In this document: positions 55,590 through 64,000 of the stretch, piece after piece | Layout of the letters: each line of letters begins with the position of its first letter | How positions within the stretch are numbered: position 1 is the first letter of the stretch | Source of the DNA: an uncultured Prevotellaceae bacterium | GTDB taxonomy: Bacteria; Bacteroidota; Bacteroidia; Bacteroidales; Bacteroidaceae | DNA: 64,000 bases | NCBI GenBank assembly: GCA_902774795.1 | Contig: CACYKA010000022.1 | Span: 1-64,000, forward strand | Direction: 5' to 3' | Program-made: the position numbers and the translations under genes | The notes under the pieces: generated by a model | Databases searched by the model: none | Seen by the model: only the letters and a program-made list of their open reading frames with translations | Told to the model about the DNA's origin: nothing

Positions 55590-57686
55590 ATGAGAACAAA
55601 GAATATCTTTAAGACTCTGGCTGCCCTGCTGATGGCATGTGTAGCCTTCACCGCATGTTCTGACAAAGACGATATCGCAAACGAGGCCACGAAGAGCGAT
55701 GACGGCAGCACCCGCGCACTCGCATTGGACGGCACGGCGCTCAAGGTGAAGTGGGCCGGAACAGACCAAGTGGCAGTATTCAAAGAAAAAACGACCACCC
55801 TGCTTGGCACGCTGACCGCTGCTGCCAGCGAGACAGCCACCACCAAGCTGTCGGGCGACCTGACGGGTACGGTAAACGTAGGCGACAAGCTGCACCTGAT
55901 CTTCCCCCGCACCGAATGGGACTACACCGGCCAGAAGGGCGTCCTGCTCAGCGTCGAGAACTCTATCGAGAAGAAATACGACTATGCCATAACCGACGTA
56001 ACGGTTGCATCGATAGACGACTCCCATATTACCACTACGGCGGATGCCAACTTCGCCAGCCAGCAGGCCATCGTGAAGTTCATACTGAAGGACAAGGACG
56101 GCGGCGGCGATCTTAATGTCAAAAGACTGACCGTCTCGGCAGCCAGCAACAAGTTGGTCACGAGTAAGAGATTGGCGGATATCATCTATTATACCGGTTA
56201 CACGGTTGACGGTGGCAGTGGTGGCATTAGTGGTGATGGTCACGCCCATCTTGTTGATGGAGATCCGGACACCAAGTGGTGTGCTAACGAAGGTCCTTGG
56301 TACATCGAGTTCCACACCGCCAGCCCCGTTCAGGTGGACGGCTATATGTTCAGAACCGCCGGAGACACTTATGTGTATCCCGAACGCAATCCGAAGAGCT
56401 GGGTGCTGAAAGGCAAGGCGAACAGCGGGGACGCATGGACCACTATTGACAGCAAGAGCGGCAACACCGAGATGCCCGGAGAGAGTGATACCGAGCATGA
56501 ATTTATTGCCGCCACTTCGGGCACATACCGGTATTTCCGCCTGGAGATCTCAGAAGTTCAGGACGGCGGTGTTATGCAACTTTCTGAAATGAAGCTGTTC
56601 GCCAAACCCGCTGAAGCTACGGAAATAACCGAATACGGCCCTGTTACCGCAACGCTTGACGAAGCTGGAAATGAGGTCAAAATGGCCCTGCGCAACGAGA
56701 ACGCCGGTGCCGACACCTATACCCTTACCGCCATCGTCGGTGACGAAATCTACGCCTTGGAGAAGTCCGGCGTCACCTTCGAGAACGGCAAATACTACGA
56801 GATTACGGCGAAGCTGACGAAGCAGAAGATCATAGACCTCTCGGCCGTGACGGAGGATAAGGAAATTGAGACCGGCTACACCATCACCGGTACGCTGAAT
56901 GACCACAAGATTGCCCTCGCCGCCGGTGCCGTTGTAACACTCGACAACGTCACCATCAACAATAGCAACATCACCTGCAGAGGCGATGCCGACATTACCC
57001 TCGTTGGTACCAACAAAATTACAGCACCCGAAACTAATGCTGCCCTCAGAGTAGGCAACGCAGGCACCTCGCTGACCATTTCGGGCAGTGGCAGTCTCGA
57101 AGCTACTGGTGGCGCTGCTGCTGCCGGCATCGGAACGGGTCTGGGACTAGATGCAGATAAGACTGGTGGCGATATCACGATTAATGGCGGTACGATAACA
57201 GCTCGTGGTGGCGAATACGCTGCCGGTATCGGATGCGGGTCGACTTCTGCAGATAGTGACGATGCCAGTACCACATGTGGCAAAATCACGATCAATGGCG
57301 GTACGGTAACCGCTACTGGTGGCATATATGCTGCCGGTATCGGAACGGGGGCAGCTATGCGTATTAGTAAATCCGCCCGCACTATTTGTGGCAATATCAC
57401 GATCACTGGCGGTACGGTAACCGCCGCCACTGCCGCTGAACTTGGTGCTACCGGTATCGGAACGGGGGCGTTTTTTGGGCCTGGTAACGACGGCTCTATC
57501 ATTAAATGCGGCGCTATCACGATTGCCAATACTGTTACACAAGTTACTGCAACAAAAGGCAGTTCCAGCGCTCGCAGTATAGGTAAGGCAGGTGATACAT
57601 ATTATGAATGCGGCACGATAACCATCGGCGGCACGGAGTATCCCGAAGGCATCAGCGACAGCCCTTACACCTATCCTGCTCAGTAA
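55590..57686 (+). CDS. Discoidin/beta-helix surface lipoprotein, copy 2 (intact)
   Basis: 698 aa. Signal and lipobox VAFTAC give Cys23. Residues of about 35-190 are fimbrillin-like (ALALDGTALKVKW ... GDKLHLIFP). A discoidin-like domain (about 195-330) carries HLVDGDPDTKWC and GPWYIEFHTASPVQVDGYMF. A short strand-rich linker precedes a beta-helix region (about 440-680) of GGTITARGGEYAAGIGCG-type repeats. Likely exported to the outer surface to bind glycans. It is the functional partner of the broken copy upstream. Confidence 0.82.
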   Translation: MRTKNIFKTLAALLMACVAFTACSDKDDIANEATKSDDGSTRALALDGTALKVKWAGTDQVAVFKEKTTTLLGTLTAAASETATTKLSGDLTGTVNVGDKLHLIFPRTEWDYTGQKGVLLSVENSIEKKYDYAITDVTVASIDDSHITTTADANFASQQAIVKFILKDKDGGGDLNVKRLTVSAASNKLVTSKRLADIIYYTGYTVDGGSGGISGDGHAHLVDGDPDTKWCANEGPWYIEFHTASPVQVDGYMFRTAGDTYVYPERNPKSWVLKGKANSGDAWTTIDSKSGNTEMPGESDTEHEFIAATSGTYRYFRLEISEVQDGGVMQLSEMKLFAKPAEATEITEYGPVTATLDEAGNEVKMALRNENAGADTYTLTAIVGDEIYALEKSGVTFENGKYYEITAKLTKQKIIDLSAVTEDKEIETGYTITGTLNDHKIALAAGAVVTLDNVTINNSNITCRGDADITLVGTNKITAPETNAALRVGNAGTSLTISGSGSLEATGGAAAAGIGTGLGLDADKTGGDITINGGTITARGGEYAAGIGCGSTSADSDDASTTCGKITINGGTVTATGGIYAAGIGTGAAMRISKSARTICGNITITGGTVTAATAAELGATGIGTGAFFGPGNDGSIIKCGAITIANTVTQVTATKGSSSARSIGKAGDTYYECGTITIGGTEYPEGISDSPYTYPAQ

Positions 57687-57692
57687 TAACCT

Positions 57693-57734
57693 ATCCCCGC
57701 GCCGCTGGCAGAACATCCTCGGTGCGGGGGCGGC
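57693..57734 (+). terminator. GC-rich hairpin after lipoprotein copy 2
   Basis: CCCCGC ... GCGGGG dyad similar to that after copy 1, without a T run. Confidence 0.45.
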
Positions 57735-57778
57735 AATAGCTTAGAAAATCGTCCGCTGACCTTTGACTATAAAGAAAT

Positions 57779-59008
57779 ATGAAACAAGAACAGATATTAA
57801 TCCGCATCACAGGACAGGACCGCCCTGGACTGACCACAAGCATTATGGCCATCTTGGCACAGTATGACGCACAGATTCTGGACATAGGCCAGGCTGACAT
57901 ACACTCTACCCTGTCGCTGGGCATCCTTATACGCATGGACGACCAGAAGTCAGGATTTGCCATGAAGGACCTGCTCTTCAAGGCGACGGAACTGGGCGTG
58001 AACATTCTCTTCTCACCCATCAGTGACGAAGAATATGAAGACTGGGTGGGCCATCAGGGCAAGAACCGCTACATCCTCATGGCACTGGGCCGACAGCTGG
58101 AGGCAAAGCAGATCGAGGCTGCAACACGCATACTTGCCGACCAGGGTCTGAACATCGACTCCATAGTACGCCTGACGGGACGTAAGAGCATCAAGAACCA
58201 GAGCTCCCACACACGTGCCTGCATACAGTTCTCGCTGCGTGGCGAGCCCATCGACAGAAGTGAGATGCAGTCGAAGCTTATGAAGCTGTCAAGGGAGATG
58301 GAGATAGACTTCTCCTTCCAGCGCGACGATATGTTCCGCCGCATGCGAAGACTGATATGCTTCGATATGGACTCTACGCTCATTCAGACAGAGTGTATCG
58401 ATGAACTGGCAGAACGTAACGGTGTGGGTGCTGAGGTTCGCGCCATAACTGAGAGTGCCATGCGTGGCGAGATAGACTTCAAGGAAAGTTTTACACGCAG
58501 AGTAGCCCTATTGAAGGGACTCGACGTAAGCGTGATGCAGGACATCGCGGAACACCTGCCTATAACTGAAGGCGTGGACCGCCTGATGTCTGTGCTGAAG
58601 ACCTGCGGCTATAAGATTGCCATCCTCAGCGGCGGATTTACCTTTTTCGGAGAATACCTGCAACGACGCTACGGCATTGACTATGTTTATGCCAACGAAC
58701 TGGAAGTGGGCGAAGATGGCAAGTTGACAGGACGTTATGTGGGAGAGATAGTTGACGGACATCGTAAGGCAGAACTACTGAAACTTATAGCTCAAGTGGA
58801 GAAGGTAAATTTGGCACAGACCATTGCTGTTGGCGACGGTGCCAACGACCTGCCGATGATAAGCGAGGCAGGACTGGGTATAGCCTTCCACGCAAAACCC
58901 CGCGTGGTGGCAAATGCAGAACAGAGCATCAACACAATTGGCCTTGACGGCGTGCTCTACTTCTTAGGATTTAAAGACTCCTACCTTGGGGAGCAAGGGA
59001 AGCTTTGA
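57779..59008 (+). CDS. serB: Phosphoserine phosphatase with two ACT-like domains
   Basis: 409 aa. The N-terminal ACT tandem (ITGQDRPGLTTSIMAIL, about 10-26; second about 95-175) precedes a HAD phosphatase: CFDMDSTLIQTE (nucleophile Asp, about 197-208), SGGFTFF and VGDGANDLPM. It makes serine from phosphoserine. The ACT domains suggest feedback by serine. It is transcribed away from the lipoprotein locus hairpin. Confidence 0.93.
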   Translation: MKQEQILIRITGQDRPGLTTSIMAILAQYDAQILDIGQADIHSTLSLGILIRMDDQKSGFAMKDLLFKATELGVNILFSPISDEEYEDWVGHQGKNRYILMALGRQLEAKQIEAATRILADQGLNIDSIVRLTGRKSIKNQSSHTRACIQFSLRGEPIDRSEMQSKLMKLSREMEIDFSFQRDDMFRRMRRLICFDMDSTLIQTECIDELAERNGVGAEVRAITESAMRGEIDFKESFTRRVALLKGLDVSVMQDIAEHLPITEGVDRLMSVLKTCGYKIAILSGGFTFFGEYLQRRYGIDYVYANELEVGEDGKLTGRYVGEIVDGHRKAELLKLIAQVEKVNLAQTIAVGDGANDLPMISEAGLGIAFHAKPRVVANAEQSINTIGLDGVLYFLGFKDSYLGEQGKL

Positions 59009-59016
59009 GAATTGAT

Positions 59017-59083
59017 AGCCGCCTTTCGATATGTCGTTATATCGTTATTTCGTTATATCGTTATTTCGAAAAAAAAGGCGCCT
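59017..59083. repeat. GGCGCC-flanked octamer array
   Basis: gccgcctttcgat, then atgtcgtt, atatcgtt, atttcgtt, atatcgtt, atttcgaa and aaaaggcgcctaa. It shares the aaaggcgcctaa end and TATATCG-type 8-mers with the element at 25541-25607. Confidence 0.88.
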
Positions 59084-59103
59084 AACCTTTGACAATAAAA
59101 AAA

Positions 59104-59135
59104 GATGCGCCAAGATTTTGGCGCATCCTTTTTTA
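59104..59135. terminator. Bidirectional terminator between serB and nifJ
   Basis: GATGCGCCAA / TTGGCGCATC with loop GATT; A run on the left and T run on the right. It serves both convergent genes. Confidence 0.92.
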
Positions 59136-59155
59136 TTTATATAGAAACGAATTTC

Positions 59156-62100
59156 TTACTCTTCGCTCCAGTCCATCTTGGTCTGGCGAACGTAGCTCTG
59201 ATAACGGCGCTTAGCCATCTTCTGAGCCTCTGCGAACAGCTCGTCAGCCTCGTCAGGATAAGCCTTCTTCACAGAGAGGTAACGAACCTCACCCATGAGG
59301 AAGTCCTCGAACTTACTCCAGTCTGGCTCCTTAGAGTCGAGAGAGAATGGGTTCTGACCCTGCTCAGCCAGTTCTGGGTTGTAACGCCACAGGTGCCAGT
59401 AACCGCACTCAACAGCGCGACGCTCCTCTTCCTGTGAGCGACCCATGCCACCCTTGATCTTCAGACCGTGGTTGATACATGGAGCGTAAGCGATAACGAG
59501 AGATGGTCCATGATAAGCCTCAGCCTCACGGAATGCCTTCAGACACTGAGCATTGTCAGCACCCATAGCAACCTGTGCTACGTAAACATATCCGTAAGTA
59601 GTAGCAATCATGCCGAGGTCCTTCTTCTTGATGCGCTTACCCTGAGCAGCAAACTGTGCGATAGCACCCAGAGGAGTAGCCTTAGAAGCCTGACCACCAG
59701 TGTTAGAGTAAACCTCAGTATCGATAACGAAGATGTTGAGGTCTTCGCCAGAAGCGAGTACGTGGTCGAGACCGCCGTAACCGATATCGTAAGAAGCACC
59801 GTCACCACCGATAATCCACTGGCTGCGCTTTACGAGATAGTGGTCGAGAGTCTGCAGTTCCTTACATACAGGACAGCCTGTTGCAGCACTCTTGGCAATT
59901 TCCGGCTTCAGGATAGCAGCAAGACGCTTTGTCTCCTCAGCATCTTCACGCTTCTCAATCCATTCAGCAGCTGCAGCCTGATATTCTGCGCTACCCATTT
60001 TCTCGTCAACAACCTTCTGCAGAAGCATTGCAACGCGCTCCTTCATCTTCTTGTTACCGATTACCATACCAAGACCGAATTCGCAGAAGTCCTCGAACAG
60101 TGAGTTGTCGAATGCAGGACCCTGACCCTTGGCGTTGGTAGTATAAGGTGTAGAAGGAATAGAAGCAGAGTAGATAGAAGAACAGCCAGTAGCATTAGCG
60201 ATTACCTCACGGTCACCGAAGAGCTGAGAGATGAGCTTAACGTATGGTGTCTCACCGCAACCAGAGCATGCACCAGAGAACTCGAACAGAGGCTGTGCGA
60301 ACTGTGAGTTCTTCGGGCTCTGCTTGATGTCAACGAGATCCTGCTTAGAAGAAATATTCTTCACGCTGTAATCCCACAGCTTAGCCAGTGCCTTCATATC
60401 CTCTGCATCTGGGTTGTAAGGTACCATAGTGAGAGCCTTCTCGCCCTTCTTGCCAGGACAAACGTCAGCACAGTTGCCGCAACCGAGACAGTCCAGTGGA
60501 CTTGGAACGATAGCGAACTCCATACCCTTCAGGGCAGCAGGAGCCTTGATCTCCTGAGTAGGACCAGCGAAGCCAGCCTTCTCTTCTGCTGTCATAACGA
60601 ACGGACGGATAGCAGCATGAGGACAAACGAATGCACACTTGTTACACTGGATACAGTTCTCAACGTTCCATGCTGGTACGAATGCCTCAACACCACGCTT
60701 CTCATAAGCAGCTGTGCCGTTCATCCATGTACCGTCGATAGTGCCATGCTTAGCAAAGTCAGAAACCTTGAGCAGGTCACCAGCCTGTGCGTTGATAGGA
60801 CGAACGAGCTCCTTAACGAATGCTGGAGCATCATCCTCGGCAACAGGATCTGCTGGGAGGTTCTTCCATGCTGGGTCAACATTCAGCTTCTTGTACTCGC
60901 CACCACGATCAACAGCAGCATAGTTCTTGTCGACAACGTCCTGACCCTTCTTGCCGTAAGACTTAACGATGAACTTCTTCATCTGCTCTACAGCCATCTC
61001 AACAGGGATAACCTCTGTGATGCGGAAGAATGCACTCTGGAGGATAGTGTTGGTACGGTTGCCAAGACCTATTTCCTGTGCTATCTTTGTAGCATTGATA
61101 TAATAAACGTTGATGTTCTTCTCAGCGAATACCTTCTTTACCTTGTTAGGGATGAAGTTTATGAGTTCCTCGCCGTCGAAGATAGTATTCAGAAGGAATG
61201 AACCGTTCTCACGGATACCACGTGTAACGTCGTACATGTTCAGGTAAGCCTGTACGTGACATGCAACGAAGTTTGGTGTGGTAATCTGGTATGTAGAGCG
61301 GATTGGCTCGTCACCGAAACGGAGGTGAGAACATGTGAAGCCACCAGACTTCTTAGAGTCATAAGAGAAGTATGCCTGACAGTACTTGTCTGTATTGTCA
61401 CCGATAATCTTAACAGAGTTCTTGTTAGCACCAACAGTACCGTCAGCACCAAGGCCGAAGAACTTAGCTTCGAATGTTGACTTGCCACCCAGAGCCATCT
61501 CCTCTACCTTTGGCAGAGACAGGTTAGTAACGTCATCAACGATACCAACTGTGAAGTGGTTCTTTGGTGATGGAAGCTCGAGGTTATTGAATACAGAGAT
61601 AACCATAGCAGGTGTAACCTCAGCAGAGCCCAGACCATAGCGGCCACCAACGATAGATGGACGGTTCTCTACGTCATAGAATGCTGACTTAACGTCGAGA
61701 TACAGAGGCTCGCCTTCTGCACCTGGTTCCTTAGTACGGTCAAGAACAGCAATCTTCTTAACGCTCTTTGGAACAGCAGCAAGGAGATACTTCACTGAGA
61801 ATGGACGATAGAGGTGAACATTAATCATGCCGACCTTCTTGCCCTGAGACATCAGGTAGTCGATAGCCTCCTTGGCAGCCTCACATGCAGAACCCATCAG
61901 GATGATGATGTTCTCAGCGTCAGCAGCACCATAGTAGTTGAAGTTGTGATATTCACGACCTGTAATCTCAGAAATCTTCTGGCAGTACTTCTCTACTACG
62001 TCAGGAATATTCTCATAGTATGGGTTGCTTGCCTCGCGGTGTGTGAAGAACTCGTTAGGGTTCTCAGCAGTACCACGTGTTACAGGACGCTCTGGAGTCA

Positions 62101-62728
62101 GGGCACGGTTGCGGAAGTCCTCAACATACTCCATTGGAGTGATAGCCTTGATGTCCTCCATGTCCATCAGCTCTACCTTATGATACTCGTGAGAGGTGCG
62201 GAAACCGTCGAAGAAGTTAATGAACGGAACCTTTGTCTCAAGAGTAGCCAGGTGAGGCACAGCAGTCAGGTCCATAACCTCCTGCACAGAAGCAGAAGCG
62301 AACATAGCGAAACCTGTCTGGCGGCAAGCCATTACGTCCTGGTGATCACCGAAGATACACAGAGCGTGTGAAGCCAGTGTACGAGCAGATACGTCGAATA
62401 CGCAAGGCATCAGCTCACCTGCAATCTTGTACATGTTAGGAATCATCAGCAGCAGACCCTGAGACGCTGTGAATGTTGTTGTCAGCGCACCAGCCTGCAG
62501 TGAGCCGTGTACTGCACCTGCAGCACCGCCTTCTGACTGCATTTCCTGTACCAATACGGTCTGTCCCCACATGTTCTTACGTCCATGTGCAGCCCAGTCA
62601 TCTGTGTGCTCCGCCATTGGAGACGAAGGAGTGATAGGATAGATAGCAGCAACTTCTGAGAACATATAGCTCACGTGAGCAGCAGCCTCGTTACCATCAC
62701 AAGTGATAAACTTTTTTTCTTTTGCCAT
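59156..62728 (-). CDS. nifJ: Pyruvate:ferredoxin (flavodoxin) oxidoreductase
   Basis: 1190 aa, the full-length single-chain enzyme. It oxidises pyruvate to acetyl-CoA and CO2, reducing ferredoxin. Order: N-terminal domain (YPITPSSPMAEHTDDW); domain with FGLGADGTVGANKN (CoA-binding); two 4Fe-4S sets CIQCNKCAFVCP and CLGCGNCADVCPG (about 690-760); C-terminal TPP domain GDGASYDIGYGGLDHVL and NTGGQ. No -7 box matches well (TATATTTA near 62760). Feeds Pta/AckA. Confidence 0.97.
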   Translation of the reverse strand: MAKEKKFITCDGNEAAAHVSYMFSEVAAIYPITPSSPMAEHTDDWAAHGRKNMWGQTVLVQEMQSEGGAAGAVHGSLQAGALTTTFTASQGLLLMIPNMYKIAGELMPCVFDVSARTLASHALCIFGDHQDVMACRQTGFAMFASASVQEVMDLTAVPHLATLETKVPFINFFDGFRTSHEYHKVELMDMEDIKAITPMEYVEDFRNRALTPERPVTRGTAENPNEFFTHREASNPYYENIPDVVEKYCQKISEITGREYHNFNYYGAADAENIIILMGSACEAAKEAIDYLMSQGKKVGMINVHLYRPFSVKYLLAAVPKSVKKIAVLDRTKEPGAEGEPLYLDVKSAFYDVENRPSIVGGRYGLGSAEVTPAMVISVFNNLELPSPKNHFTVGIVDDVTNLSLPKVEEMALGGKSTFEAKFFGLGADGTVGANKNSVKIIGDNTDKYCQAYFSYDSKKSGGFTCSHLRFGDEPIRSTYQITTPNFVACHVQAYLNMYDVTRGIRENGSFLLNTIFDGEELINFIPNKVKKVFAEKNINVYYINATKIAQEIGLGNRTNTILQSAFFRITEVIPVEMAVEQMKKFIVKSYGKKGQDVVDKNYAAVDRGGEYKKLNVDPAWKNLPADPVAEDDAPAFVKELVRPINAQAGDLLKVSDFAKHGTIDGTWMNGTAAYEKRGVEAFVPAWNVENCIQCNKCAFVCPHAAIRPFVMTAEEKAGFAGPTQEIKAPAALKGMEFAIVPSPLDCLGCGNCADVCPGKKGEKALTMVPYNPDAEDMKALAKLWDYSVKNISSKQDLVDIKQSPKNSQFAQPLFEFSGACSGCGETPYVKLISQLFGDREVIANATGCSSIYSASIPSTPYTTNAKGQGPAFDNSLFEDFCEFGLGMVIGNKKMKERVAMLLQKVVDEKMGSAEYQAAAAEWIEKREDAEETKRLAAILKPEIAKSAATGCPVCKELQTLDHYLVKRSQWIIGGDGASYDIGYGGLDHVLASGEDLNIFVIDTEVYSNTGGQASKATPLGAIAQFAAQGKRIKKKDLGMIATTYGYVYVAQVAMGADNAQCLKAFREAEAYHGPSLVIAYAPCINHGLKIKGGMGRSQEEERRAVECGYWHLWRYNPELAEQGQNPFSLDSKEPDWSKFEDFLMGEVRYLSVKKAYPDEADELFAEAQKMAKRRYQSYVRQTKMDWSEE

Positions 62729-62783
62729 TTTTTTTTGTTAATAGATAGAATTGTTATAAATATAAATTAAATAATGTATATTA

Positions 62784-62832
62784 TTAATTTTCAATTTTCA
62801 ACTGTAAACCGTAAACTGTAAACCGTAAACTA
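62784..62832. repeat. Compound heptamer array: TCAATTT then GTAAACC families
   Basis: tttcaat, tttcaac, then tgtaaac, cgtaaac, tgtaaac, cgtaaac. It ends in the stop codon of the ATPase gene (62830-62832). Confidence 0.92.
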
Positions 62833-64000
62833 ATAAAGGAATCCCAGCAGCCAAATCGGTATTATGTTTTCCGATACCATGTTCGAGTCATACTGGCAAT
62901 ACAGCGTACCGCCGTTCTTCGCATTCAGTTTGGTAATGTCGGAAGCCCTGCACACCTTGAACCTCAACTTGCCGTCAATGGTATAATGTATCTCCCTGCT
63001 CATCTGGTTCACCTTATGGTCTTTCCACAGCGTGTTCACCATGAATGTCTCCATCAGCTGCTGCCTGCTTTGGTCATCCATGAACAATGCCTGATACAGG
63101 TTCGGGTTATGGAGCATAACCTTCGTAGGTTTCTTCGGAAAGTCCTCACCCACGGGATATATGATATTTATCAGACGTGCGTCAGCCAGATACTTTATAT
63201 AGTTCATCACCGTTGCACGCGATGTCTGTATCTCCTTCGCCAGCAGGCTGATGTTAAGGCTTGAAGTCTTGTTTGTCGCAAGCAGATAGAAGAGTTTCTT
63301 TATCTTAGGAAGATACTTCAGCTCTATCTGTTTTATCATCAGGATATCTATCTCCGTCATCATGTTCATCGACTTCAGCAGGTTCTCTGCAAAATCGACC
63401 TGCTCACGGAACAGCGGATAGAAACCATGATGTATGTAGTCGTCAAGGTAGTCAAGAGGATTTACGGTAGCCGTAATCTTTTCCACCAGACTTGTCTTGT
63501 TGCTCAAAATCTCGTCCAGTGTTACGCTTGGGAAATTCTCGCCCGTACACAGATTAAGGTATTCTCTAAAAGAGAATCCTCTGAGATTATAGCTTTTTGT
63601 GATATCACAGAGTTCAGGGTTTTCCTGCTTCAGTCTCATGACGCTTGAACCCGAGAAGATAATCTTCAGCTTCGAGTACATATCGTGGCAGGCACGCAGC
63701 TCGCTGCTCCAGTCCTGCTGTTTATATACCTGGTCAATGAGCAGCACCCTGCCGCCCTTTCTGTAGAATTCGCCGGCAAAGTCCGCAATACCTCTTCCCT
63801 GAAAATAGAAGTTGTTCATGTTTATGTACAGACACCGCTTGTCACCAGGCTGAAAACGCTCCTTGACATACTGCAGCAGGAAAGTCGTCTTCCCCACTCC
63901 ACGCGTTCCCTTGATGCCTATCATACGAGCATTCCAGTCTATTTCGTCCATTAATCCACGACGAACAGGAGCATTGCAATGCTCTACCAAATAGCGATGT
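62830..64000 (-). CDS. AAA-type ATPase with DUF4143-like C-terminus (partial, N-terminus beyond right edge)
   Basis: At least 386 aa; the frame is open to the window end, so the true start lies outside. Walker A is GTRGVGKTTFLL. The Walker B region is VLLIDQVYKQQDW, with Gln where most relatives have Glu (D-E). FSGSSVMRL (sensor 1 region), YNLRGFSFREYL and the winged-helix segment SRATVMNYIKYLADARLI follow, then a DUF4143-like C-terminus. Such ATPases are common orphan genes in Bacteroidales, and their role is unknown. Confidence 0.85.
   Translation of the reverse strand, partial: HRYLVEHCNAPVRRGLMDEIDWNARMIGIKGTRGVGKTTFLLQYVKERFQPGDKRCLYINMNNFYFQGRGIADFAGEFYRKGGRVLLIDQVYKQQDWSSELRACHDMYSKLKIIFSGSSVMRLKQENPELCDITKSYNLRGFSFREYLNLCTGENFPSVTLDEILSNKTSLVEKITATVNPLDYLDDYIHHGFYPLFREQVDFAENLLKSMNMMTEIDILMIKQIELKYLPKIKKLFYLLATNKTSSLNISLLAKEIQTSRATVMNYIKYLADARLINIIYPVGEDFPKKPTKVMLHNPNLYQALFMDDQSRQQLMETFMVNTLWKDHKVNQMSREIHYTIDGKLRFKVCRASDITKLNAKNGGTLYCQYDSNMVSENIIPIWLLGFLY

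Noticed and set aside
55563..57716. Several minus-strand open frames of 175-311 codons over the lipoprotein copies
   Set aside because: They mirror the GC-rich repeats; both copies give similar shadows, and the plus-strand frames carry the lipobox and domains.
1..64000. tRNA, rRNA, riboswitch or insertion sequence
   Set aside because: None recognised by eye; a covariance-model scan would settle small RNAs, which I could not run.

Overview
The window looks like chromosomal DNA of a Bacteroidales bacterium, most likely Prevotella or a close relative. The main reasons are: TAnnTTTG-type promoter boxes with a TTTG element about 20 bp upstream (sigma-ABfr style); type IX secretion genes (PorQ, a PorE-like lipoprotein); an argF' transcarbamylase of the N-succinylornithine type; GT3-like glycogen synthase beside a GT35 phosphorylase; a C10 (streptopain-like) protease and BspA-like leucine-rich-repeat proteins with dockerin-like tails; GH43 enzymes and xylan-type esterases; and a smalltalk-like micro-ORF. 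Almost all of it is ordinary chromosome. I saw no insertion sequence, prophage, CRISPR array, rRNA or tRNA.

Layout. 1-7.3 kb (minus strand): a PorE-like gene (cut by the left edge), tatD, a polyprenyl synthase and porQ in one run, then tonB, trmB, ilvE and a small outer-membrane barrel. 7.5-12.1 kb (minus): topB, cmk, ispH and a MeaB GTPase, overlapping or tightly spaced. 12.1-14.8 kb: secreted C10 protease with LRRs. 15.0-19.8 kb: first glycogen phosphorylase (+), an LUD-domain protein (-), and a Tat-exported aldo/keto reductase with ferredoxin-like tail (+). 19.8-22.2 kb: a frameshifted BspA-like LRR gene. 22.4-27.6 kb (minus): a hemicellulose locus with a two-domain esterase and two GH43 enzymes. 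27.8-30.0 kb: pta-ackA. 30.0-36.7 kb (minus): folP-cdaA, aminopeptidase P, rdgB, a POT peptide transporter and argF'. 36.8-37.3 kb: decayed HU/smalltalk remnant. 37.4-42.5 kb (minus): a small conserved protein, acyltransferase, an amidase-fold lipoprotein and YgiQ. 42.7-52.5 kb (plus): proS, rpsF-rpsR-rplI, glycogen synthase plus second phosphorylase, a CorA transporter, a GSCFA protein and birA. 52.7-57.7 kb: tandem duplication of a short peptide gene plus a discoidin/beta-helix surface lipoprotein, one copy frameshifted. 57.8-64 kb: serB, nifJ (PFOR) and an AAA ATPase (cut by the right edge).

Together these genes give central fermentation (PFOR to acetyl-CoA, then Pta/AckA to acetate), glycogen storage and breakdown, arabinoxylan use, T9SS-linked surface export, and tRNA and translation housekeeping.

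The most unusual signal is between the genes. About twenty short arrays of 7-bp units (several sequence families, two of them with 8-bp units) fill gaps, provide stop and start codons, encode parts of two signal peptides, and in one case lie inside a conserved protein (GSCFA). Separate short tandem repeats with fixed 21, 22 and 23 bp periods sit upstream of an LRR gene, behind birA and in front of porQ.
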